Assembly: GCA_937958045.1 (NCBI GenBank)
Contig: CALFXL010000016.1
Location: forward strand, 1 to 37,383
Source: an uncultured Opitutaceae bacterium
GTDB taxonomy: Bacteria > Verrucomicrobiota > Verrucomicrobiia > Opitutales > Opitutaceae
Reading direction: 5' to 3'
DNA: 37,383 nucleotides
Shown: positions 25,059 through 32,017 of the stretch, piece by piece
Layout: each line of letters begins with the position of its first letter
How positions within the stretch are numbered: the stretch's first letter is position 1
Position numbers and translations under genes: made by a program
Notes under the pieces: model-generated
What the model was told of the DNA's origin: nothing
What the model saw: only the letters and a program-made list of their open reading frames with translations
Database searches by the model: none

Positions 25059-27398
25059 TTATGCGCGAGAATGACGGTATCGTGTGTGGTGGCGGAAAAA
25101 CCAGCGCGCGAGCGCCGGCAGCAGGATGATGGCCCCGAGCATGTTTACCAAAAACAAGAAGGTCAGCAGTAATCCCATATCGGCCTGCAACTTCAGCGAG
25201 GAAAACGCCCAGAGTCCCACGCCGATGGCCAGACACAGCCCGGTAAACGCGATGGAGCTGCCGGTTTGGATGAAGGCGGTGAGCATGGCGTCCTCGAAGT
25301 ATTCGCCGCGTTTGAGCGTGCCGTGCATCTTCGCGAACAAATAGATGCCGTAGTCCACGCCGATACCGGCGCCGAGCGCCACGACGGGAAGCGTCGACGT
25401 TTTCAGGCCGATTTCCAACCACACCATCACCACGTAGCCGAGCCACGAGACGAGCGCCAGCGGTGCGACGATGCAGACCGTGGCCGCGAGCGAGCGGAAA
25501 GTGATCAGACAAAGCGCGATGACCGCGCCGAACACCCACAAGAGAATCGGGAATTGCGCGTCGGCGACGACCTCGTTGGTCGCGGCCATCACGCCAGCGT
25601 TGCCGCTGGCGAGCTCGAAGCGCGCTTTGGACGACGGGTTCGAGTCGCGGAAACGTTTCACCTCGCGAGTCACGGCTTGGAGCGTCTCGGCCTTGTGATT
25701 GGATAAATAAATATACACGGGCAGCACGCTGCCGTCGGCGTTCAACAGGCCCGTCGAGGTCTCGATCGGCGCGACCGCTTGCGCGAGTGCCTGCGGATTG
25801 CGCGGCAAGACGCGCCATTTCAGCGAGCCTTCGTTCCAACCGGCGTTGAGCTGGCGCGCGACGGAAGCGACGCTGAGCACGGATTGCACGCCGGGCACGC
25901 CGCGAATGCGGCCTTCAAAACGATGGATGAGATCCATCACTTCCTCGTCCACACAGCCGTTGGGAATCGTTTCGACGATCACCGTGATCACATCAATGCC
26001 GATGCTGAATTTTTCGGTGATGATGTGGCTGTCGCGATTGTATCGGGAATCTGGATGCAGCTCGGGAACGCCCGCGTGGAGATCGCCGATGCGGACCTGT
26101 TTCGATTGATGAATTGCAAAGAACGCCAGCACGCCTGCGATCGCGATGATCGCGATGGACGGTCCCGGCTCCATGATGACGCAGACGTTTTTCCAAAACC
26201 GGTCGGTGATGCGTCGGCGCGCGGCGATGCGTTCGCGATAGCCTTCGGGAAATTTCTGGAACGACAGCAGCAGCGGCAGAAGCAGGAGATTGGTGATGAT
26301 GATGACGGCGACGCCGATCGATGCTGCGAGCGCAAGTTCCTGGATGGTTTGGATCCGGATCACGAGCATCGTGAGGAAGCCAATCGTATCCGTCACCAGC
26401 GCCACGGTGCCCGGGATGAGCAGTTGTCGAAACGCCAGCCGCGCCGCGCTCACGCTATCGCTTCCCGCAAAGACCTCGCCACGAAACGCGCGGATCATCT
26501 GCAAACCGTGGCTCATCGCGATCGCGAAGATGAGGAACGGCACGAGGATCGACATCGGGTCGAGGCCGAAGTCGAGCAACGCGAGCAATCCCATCTGCCA
26601 GACCACCGCGACCGCGGCCGTCAGCAGCGCGATCAACGTGAGGCCGATGGATTGCGAGAACAGCCACACCAGCACCGCGGTGATCAGGAACGACGCACCG
26701 AAAAACATCAGGACATCACGCGAGCCGTCGCGCACATCGGCCGCGACACGCGCGAAGCCGAGGATGTGCACGCTGATATTGTCGCTCGCGAATTTTTCGC
26801 GGACCTCCGACTCAAGCCGATCGGCGGTTTTGAGCAGATCGAGCTTTTCGCCGGTCGTCGGATCGATCTCGAGCAACCGCGCGCTGATGAGCGCACCGGA
26901 GAAATCGCTGGCGACTAGCTGACCGACTTTGCCGGATTTCACGATGTTCTCGCGCACTTGCGCGAAGTTTTCGGGGGTCGGTTGAAAGTTGGATGGCACC
27001 ACCGGCCCGCCCGCAAACCCGTCTTCGATCACCTCGAGGTAGCGGACGTTGGGTGTGAAGAGCGACTGGACCTGGCTGCGATCGACACCGGGGATGAAGA
27101 ACACCGCGTCTGTGGCGGCCTTGAGCGTTTGGAAGAATTCCGGCGTGAACATGTCGCCGTCCTTCGCGAGAAACGCGACCAGGACGCGATTGGCTCCGCC
27201 GAACTGATCCTGATGCTTTTCGAATATCTGGATGTACGGATGATGACGCGGCAGTTGTTTCGAAAAACTGGCGTCGATCCGTATTTGAAACGCGGATACT
27301 GCAAACCAGGCCGTTAGCGCCACAAAGAGCGCGAGAATCCAGAGACGGAATTTGAACACGAACTCCTCGACGGCGGTGGAGAATGAAGCGCGTTTCAT
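25059..27398 (-). CDS. RND/MMPL-family transporter
   Basis: 779 residues with the two-fold RND layout: membrane helix 1 (about 18-35), an extracytoplasmic loop (about 36-220), a five-helix bundle (about 225-390) with SILVPFLIFAIAMSHGLQMIRAF, a second loop (about 430-635) and a second bundle. Only the second bundle has the GIGVDYGIYLFAKM motif with the proton-relay Asp-Tyr; the first has AMSHGLQ there. This is the hydrophobe-exporter branch (MMPL, sterol-sensing-like), not the tripartite drug-pump branch; the length (about 780) fits. Its ATG overlaps the Ycf48-like stop codon (ATGA) and has a GGAGG ribosome site inside that gene, so translation is coupled. It is the last gene of the DUF1302-DUF1329-Ycf48-RND cassette. 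Confidence 0.9.
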   Translation of the reverse strand: MKRASFSTAVEEFVFKFRLWILALFVALTAWFAVSAFQIRIDASFSKQLPRHHPYIQIFEKHQDQFGGANRVLVAFLAKDGDMFTPEFFQTLKAATDAVFFIPGVDRSQVQSLFTPNVRYLEVIEDGFAGGPVVPSNFQPTPENFAQVRENIVKSGKVGQLVASDFSGALISARLLEIDPTTGEKLDLLKTADRLESEVREKFASDNISVHILGFARVAADVRDGSRDVLMFFGASFLITAVLVWLFSQSIGLTLIALLTAAVAVVWQMGLLALLDFGLDPMSILVPFLIFAIAMSHGLQMIRAFRGEVFAGSDSVSAARLAFRQLLIPGTVALVTDTIGFLTMLVIRIQTIQELALAASIGVAVIIITNLLLLPLLLSFQKFPEGYRERIAARRRITDRFWKNVCVIMEPGPSIAIIAIAGVLAFFAIHQSKQVRIGDLHAGVPELHPDSRYNRDSHIITEKFSIGIDVITVIVETIPNGCVDEEVMDLIHRFEGRIRGVPGVQSVLSVASVARQLNAGWNEGSLKWRVLPRNPQALAQAVAPIETSTGLLNADGSVLPVYIYLSNHKAETLQAVTREVKRFRDSNPSSKARFELASGNAGVMAATNEVVADAQFPILLWVFGAVIALCLITFRSLAATVCIVAPLALVSWLGYVVMVWLEIGLKTSTLPVVALGAGIGVDYGIYLFAKMHGTLKRGEYFEDAMLTAFIQTGSSIAFTGLCLAIGVGLWAFSSLKLQADMGLLLTFLFLVNMLGAIILLPALARWFFRHHTRYRHSRA

Positions 27399-28429
27399 GG
27401 AGCGTCCTCCGTGCGGATCGGGTCACCGGCAAGACTCTCCGGCGAGGGGAGGCGCTGAACGCCGTTTTCACCGAACGCGAGCAAATGCCCGTTGGGCGTT
27501 TCGATCAGCTCGGCGATCGCGCCTTTCACAGGCGGCGTCCACGCTTCGAATGTCTTGCCGCCGTCGCGGCTGATGGCGAAGGCGCGGGCTTGTCCCGCAA
27601 GCACGATCGTGCCGAAGCGGAGGCGCACCGCCGTCGCCCACAAGGCGGGCAGGGGACTGGCGATTTGCTGCCAGGTTTCGCCGTTGTCCTCCGAACGGAA
27701 GATGTATCCACGAAGTCCATACGCGAGGAGCACGTTTTTCTCCAAGGGCAGCACGCCGTAGAGGGAGATCTCGTATGGAGACTCGATCGGCTCGGCGGGT
27801 TTGGAGAACGAAGGCAGGCGCAACAGCACGCTGCGCTCACCCGCGATGAGAATCGATCCGCGCTCGTGAAGATTGGATGTCGCGCGGTTCAAATGGCTGT
27901 CTTCATCGAGAAGGCGTCGCTCGTTCCAATGATAGCCGCCGTCCTCGGTGATGTATGTGGTGCCGAATGCACCGATGGCGATGCCGCGGGAGACATCGGC
28001 GGAGGCGACGTCGAGAAAAACGGTTTCGCGATCGGTCGCACGAAATTGCTCACCCCACGACAGGCCGCCATCGATCGTGTTGAGAATGACGCCGTCGTGC
28101 CCGACGGCCCAACCGATGTTGGAAGACGCGAAGTGGATCGCGGTCAGCGTGGCGTCGGTCGGTGTGGGAATGAGTTCCCAGGTCTCGCCGGAGTCGCCGG
28201 AGCGAATGATCGCGCCGTGTTCCCCGACGGCATAAACCGCATGGCCATTGAGCGCGGCGTCGAGCAAGAGTCCGCGGGCTGCGGGCGGGTTGGCGGGCAA
28301 AGCGATCGCCGCAACAAGGGCGGCGAAACAGGCGAAGACCGGGCGCACTCGCGCAGCCGAACGCGGAGAACGGCGCGAGGGGCGGGCGCGGCCGGCTTCG
28401 ACGATTCGGGAGGCGCGCGATAGGTTCAC
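27395..28429 (-). CDS. Ycf48-like beta-propeller, exported
   Basis: 344 residues from a GTG. The N-terminus is arginine-rich followed by a hydrophobic stretch (about 30-48, PVFACFAALVAAIALP), a plausible signal peptide although the n-region is long. The rest has repeated Asp-box/BNR blades: GAIIRSGDSGETWELI, GVILNTIDGGLSWGEQF, GTTYITEDGGYHWNER, GYIFRSEDNGETWQQI, ARAFAISRDGGKTFEAW. The fold matches Ycf48/HCF136, a photosystem II assembly factor in plants and cyanobacteria. No photosynthesis genes occur here, and in non-phototrophs such genes sit beside RND transporters, as seen here. It may be a periplasmic adaptor for the transporter, which overlaps it by 4 bp. Confidence 0.87.
   Translation of the reverse strand: MNLSRASRIVEAGRARPSRRSPRSAARVRPVFACFAALVAAIALPANPPAARGLLLDAALNGHAVYAVGEHGAIIRSGDSGETWELIPTPTDATLTAIHFASSNIGWAVGHDGVILNTIDGGLSWGEQFRATDRETVFLDVASADVSRGIAIGAFGTTYITEDGGYHWNERRLLDEDSHLNRATSNLHERGSILIAGERSVLLRLPSFSKPAEPIESPYEISLYGVLPLEKNVLLAYGLRGYIFRSEDNGETWQQIASPLPALWATAVRLRFGTIVLAGQARAFAISRDGGKTFEAWTPPVKGAIAELIETPNGHLLAFGENGVQRLPSPESLAGDPIRTEDAP
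27406..27410 (-). promoter_or_regulatory. Internal Shine-Dalgarno for the RND gene
   Basis: On the minus strand GGAGG is followed by 7 bases and the ATG at 27398. It lies inside the last codons of the Ycf48-like gene and supports both the start and translational coupling. It is one of very few clear ribosome sites in the window. Confidence 0.75.
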
Positions 28430-28444
28430 AAGGGGGAGAAAAGC

Positions 28445-29809
28445 TCAGCGGACGCCTTCGCGGCTCAGTGCGCCGGTGGTGAAGTCGGCGAGCGAGGGTT
28501 TGATCGTGAAGTCGTACATCTTGTTTTCGTTGTCCAAACCGAACGCGAGATAGCGGCCGGAGTTAAGGTCGATGTGAATCTCCAACGTGCTCCAGAACGT
28601 GGGCACGTCATAGTAATTGATGCAGTGCGCTTCGGAGACGTACCAAAGCTGGCCGCGCGAGTCGTACTGATCCACCGCGAGAATCTGCCAGCTGTCTTCG
28701 TCGATATAGAACGTGCGACGCGCGTAGATGTTGCTCTGGCCGGGCTTGAGCGTCGCTTCGACGACCCACACGCGATGCAGCTCGTAGCGCGTGAGCTCTT
28801 GGTTGATGTGCAGCGGGCGAATGATGTCGGCGACCTTCACGCGATTGCTGTGAAGACGATACGCGTTGTAGGGCACGATGAGCTCTTTCTTCCCAACGAG
28901 TTTCCAATCGTAGCGATCGGGCGCGCCGTTGAACATATCGAGCTGGTCGTTGGTGCGCATGCCGTCGGCGTTGGTGCCGGGCGAGTCGTAGGAAACATTC
29001 GGCGCGCGGCGGACGCGACGCTGGCCGGCGTTGTAGATCCACGCGCGGCGCGGCTCCTTCACCTGGTCGAGTGTTTCATGCACGAGCAGGATCGAGCCAG
29101 CGAGGCGTGCGGGAGCGACGGTCGCTTGTTTGTAATAGAGGAGAACGTTGTTGAGCGATTCCTCGGTGATGTCGGGACGCGCGTAGTTAATGAGAATCTC
29201 TTCGCGGAACTGCACGAGCGAGTAGCTGCCGTTGCGCTGCGGAGCGGCTTGGCCGACGTGGCGACTCAGCGCTTCGCCGCGATAACGCACGAGGTGGTTC
29301 CAAATCACTTCGAGGCCGTTTTGCGGAATCGGAAACGGGATGCCCACCACCGAGCCCGCGATGCCGTTGCCATCGGCGGAGAGGCGCGCGGTCGAGGCGT
29401 GGCGGCGAGTGGCCGCGTATACATGTTCTGGATACGACGCGCTGCGTCGCGTGGGATAGAGCGGGATTTGGTAGGTGGGGTAGGTCTTGAGCAGCGCGAG
29501 ATGCCCCGCGGTGAGGTGGTCGGCGTATTCGGACGCGTTGGCCGGCGTGATGATCGCGAGCGGTTGGTCGTCTGCGAAAGGATCGGGATGATGATCGCCG
29601 GGTTTGTAGCCGGCAGGCGGCGTGGTGATGCCACCTTCCCAAGCGGGAATGGTACCGGCGGCGTTGCCGGCGCGCTCGGCGCCGAGCGGAGTGAGATCTT
29701 GTCCGAGACGAGCGATGTCGGCGTCGGTGAGTTCGGCGCGCAGCGTGAGCGAAAGCGGAGAAACGAGCAGCAACAGCGCGGCGGAAAACCGGATAAAGTG
29801 CGATTTCAT
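28445..29809 (-). CDS. DUF1329 (LolB-like) exported protein
   Basis: 454 residues. Signal peptide (MKSHFIRFSAALLLLVSPLSLTLRA, cleavage near 25). The mature protein starts ELTDADIARLGQDLTPLGAERAGNAAGTIPAWEGG, a hallmark of DUF1329, and continues with NGLEVIWNHLVRYRG, AWIYNAGQRRVRRAPNVSYDSP, DMFNGAPDRYDWKLVGKKELIVPYNAY and FYIDEDSWQILAVDQYD. The family has a LolB-like fold able to hold a hydrophobic ligand. It is typically paired with DUF1302 barrels and RND exporters, exactly as here, with 18 bp to the DUF1302 gene and 15 bp to the Ycf48-like gene. The natural ligand is unknown. Confidence 0.93.
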   Translation of the reverse strand: MKSHFIRFSAALLLLVSPLSLTLRAELTDADIARLGQDLTPLGAERAGNAAGTIPAWEGGITTPPAGYKPGDHHPDPFADDQPLAIITPANASEYADHLTAGHLALLKTYPTYQIPLYPTRRSASYPEHVYAATRRHASTARLSADGNGIAGSVVGIPFPIPQNGLEVIWNHLVRYRGEALSRHVGQAAPQRNGSYSLVQFREEILINYARPDITEESLNNVLLYYKQATVAPARLAGSILLVHETLDQVKEPRRAWIYNAGQRRVRRAPNVSYDSPGTNADGMRTNDQLDMFNGAPDRYDWKLVGKKELIVPYNAYRLHSNRVKVADIIRPLHINQELTRYELHRVWVVEATLKPGQSNIYARRTFYIDEDSWQILAVDQYDSRGQLWYVSEAHCINYYDVPTFWSTLEIHIDLNSGRYLAFGLDNENKMYDFTIKPSLADFTTGALSREGVR

Positions 29810-29827
29810 GACAAACCGGCGAACGGG

Positions 29828-31825
29828 TTAGAACGAATACTTCAAGGTGGTGGAGACGTAGTCGCGATCGGCGAGGAGATTGTAGCGGCCGCCACCAAAG
29901 AAATTCACGTAACGCACTTCGAGCGACCACGCGTTTTGCCAGGCGAAGTCCACGGCGACATTCACCGTTTTGCGGCGCTCGACGAAGTTGGCGAGCGGCA
30001 GCGGTGTGTTGCCGCTGACATCGTGCGTGAAGGCGAGTGACGGAGAGACATTCACACCGCGGAAAACATTCGTGTATTCGAGACGCGCGGCGAGTTGGTA
30101 GCCCCACGAAAACGCATCGGCGAAGGCTTCGGCGGGCGTGCCAGGCAGCGGCGAACCGGTGGCGACCATCGCGGCGGCGTCACCGCTGGTGAACGTTCCC
30201 GGACCATCGAAACGCAACGTATCTTTCGACGGCATGCCGGGCACGTAGATGGCGCCGACTTCGCCGATGACGAGCAGCTGGCTCGCGCGCAGTACGCGGC
30301 CGAAGATTTTTGTCATGGTCGTTTGCGCCGACCATACATCCTCGCGGCGATAGCCGGACACGTAGGTGCCAAACTGGCCGCGATAATCACCGAGTTGGTT
30401 GTTCGCGCCGAAGTTGGCGCCGCCGGGAGAATCGAGCGCGGACAATGCGGAGAACAACAACTCCACGTCGTCCACCTGCAGCGGCATGCCGTGCTTGTAA
30501 GACACTTCGCCCTGCCAGGCGATGCCGAGCGAATCGAGGCTCGTGTTGAAACTCACGCCGAGCATGCGGACGTTTTCCGGATATTCGATGAAGTAGCGTC
30601 CGGTCGCGGCGGCGGTGAGCAAACCGGCTTGAGCGGAGCGACTCGCGATCGTTTGTGCGGCCGAATAAAAGTTTGGCGCATATACCGGCAGGCCGGGGAT
30701 GTTGGGAATGTCCGACGCCGGCGTGTTGAGCAGCGCGAGTCCGACGAGCTGGTTGGAAAGTTGCGAAGCATCGGTCTGCGACGCGCCCGTGGCGTCCATG
30801 ATCGCGGGAACGAGCTGCGACTGGCCGGCGCCGAGCGCGGTGTTTTGAATAAACAAGCGATCGATGCCCGATGTCGGCGTAATCGCGCTGATCACGGGCA
30901 GGCGGCTGTGATAGTTGGCGAAAAACAAACCGAACTCCGTGCCGCCGAGCGTGGGCACGCTCACGCGGAGATTCGCGCCGAACTGCGTGTAGTTGTTGCC
31001 CTCGTGATCGGCCGCGCGCGGGATGCCGCCGAGCGGTTGCTGATCCGACAACGAGCCGAAGGCGAGATACACCGCGCGACCGCCGCGGGTGGCAAAATCG
31101 TTGGTGCTGAAATACGAGCCCGCCGGATCGATCTCCGTGCGGCGAAACTCGAGCAACCAAAACGCGTCGAGCGACCAGTTGTCGGACAAACCGACGGAGG
31201 CCTTGACCATGTTGACCGGCAGCAACGCTTCGCGCAGCTCGGAGCCGGGGATGCGCAGACGGGAAACATCGACCGGGTTGACGACATTGATGCCGTTGGG
31301 GATGAACGTGCTTTCGCCGAGATTGAGCACTTGGCGGCCGATGCGCACATCGAGCGGGCGATCCGCGACGGTGAACTGGCCGCGCACATACATGTCGAGC
31401 CATTGTCCGCCGGAGCCGACGCGATCGAGCGCTTGATCGGACAGCGGTGTGCGCGCGCGATCGCGGTCTTTGTTTTCCCAATCGTAGAAATACGTGCCGC
31501 GCACGAAGGCGCCGAAATTGCCGTAGCGCAGCTCCAGATCGTGCGTGCCTTTGAAAACCTGCGATGCCCACCCGCGCGGGTAGTTAAGATTGCCGTCGTC
31601 GGTGTTGACGGAGAATTGCTGGCCTCCGTTGGCGAGGCCGTAGAACTCGGGATCAGGATCGTCCAAACGATAGATGCCGCCGAGTGAAAACGTGGAGTCG
31701 AAGCTGCCGCTCAAGCCATGCCACTCGAAACTCGCGGCGTTTGCGAAGGGCGCGAGCAGACAGGTTGCGCCGAGAGCCGCCAGCGGGAGGTGGCGTAGTG
31801 ATCCTTTGAATACGAGAGTTCCCAT
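29828..31825 (-). CDS. DUF1302 outer-membrane beta-barrel protein
   Basis: 665 residues. Signal peptide (LPLAALGATCLLAPFANA, cleavage after residue ~30). DUF1302 features: FEWHGLSGSFDSTFSLGGIYRL, QVFKGTHDLELRYGNFGAFVRGTYFYDWENKD, VRIGRQVLNLGESTFIPNGINVVNPVDVSRLRIPGSELREALLPV and a C-terminal strand ending in YSF, the aromatic end typical of outer-membrane barrels. It is probably a channel or acceptor in the outer membrane and is the first gene of the four-gene cassette, so the cassette promoter should lie in 31826-32017, shared divergently with uvrA. Confidence 0.92.
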   Translation of the reverse strand: MGTLVFKGSLRHLPLAALGATCLLAPFANAASFEWHGLSGSFDSTFSLGGIYRLDDPDPEFYGLANGGQQFSVNTDDGNLNYPRGWASQVFKGTHDLELRYGNFGAFVRGTYFYDWENKDRDRARTPLSDQALDRVGSGGQWLDMYVRGQFTVADRPLDVRIGRQVLNLGESTFIPNGINVVNPVDVSRLRIPGSELREALLPVNMVKASVGLSDNWSLDAFWLLEFRRTEIDPAGSYFSTNDFATRGGRAVYLAFGSLSDQQPLGGIPRAADHEGNNYTQFGANLRVSVPTLGGTEFGLFFANYHSRLPVISAITPTSGIDRLFIQNTALGAGQSQLVPAIMDATGASQTDASQLSNQLVGLALLNTPASDIPNIPGLPVYAPNFYSAAQTIASRSAQAGLLTAAATGRYFIEYPENVRMLGVSFNTSLDSLGIAWQGEVSYKHGMPLQVDDVELLFSALSALDSPGGANFGANNQLGDYRGQFGTYVSGYRREDVWSAQTTMTKIFGRVLRASQLLVIGEVGAIYVPGMPSKDTLRFDGPGTFTSGDAAAMVATGSPLPGTPAEAFADAFSWGYQLAARLEYTNVFRGVNVSPSLAFTHDVSGNTPLPLANFVERRKTVNVAVDFAWQNAWSLEVRYVNFFGGGRYNLLADRDYVSTTLKYSF

Positions 31826-31916
31826 AGGGTGTCGCAGTGTCGCGTGGGTTTCGCAGCGCGCAATCGGCGAGAGCGGCCGGTGATAACAGGTGAAGGCAGC
31901 AAAAACGGCAGCCCAT

Positions 31917-31929
31917 TTCCTTCAAGGAA
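31917..31929. promoter_or_regulatory. Candidate operator between DUF1302 cassette and uvrA
   Basis: TTCCTT (31917-31922) and AAGGAA (31924-31929) flank a single C, a 13-bp palindrome about 90 bp from each start codon. A second, imperfect palindrome, AACG-N4-CGTT (31998-32009), lies 9 bp before the uvrA ATG. It only partly resembles GAAC-N4-GTTC SOS boxes, so LexA control of uvrA is a guess. No clear promoter hexamers were found. Confidence 0.3.
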
Positions 31930-32017
31930 GAAACCGGGAGCGGTTCATTTGCTAAAAAACGTTCTGGTCGAGTTTTGACGCCGGCGCGGAAATGACGAAC
32001 GTGCGCGTTTAACGCAC

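Noticed and set aside
27395..28429. Photosynthesis island suggested by the Ycf48-like gene
   Set aside because: No other photosystem gene is present, and the gene sits in an RND transport cassette known from non-phototrophs.
28574..31687. Long plus-strand open frames opposite DUF1329 and DUF1302 (488 and 530 codons)
   Set aside because: Shadow frames; both minus-strand genes have signal peptides and family motifs.
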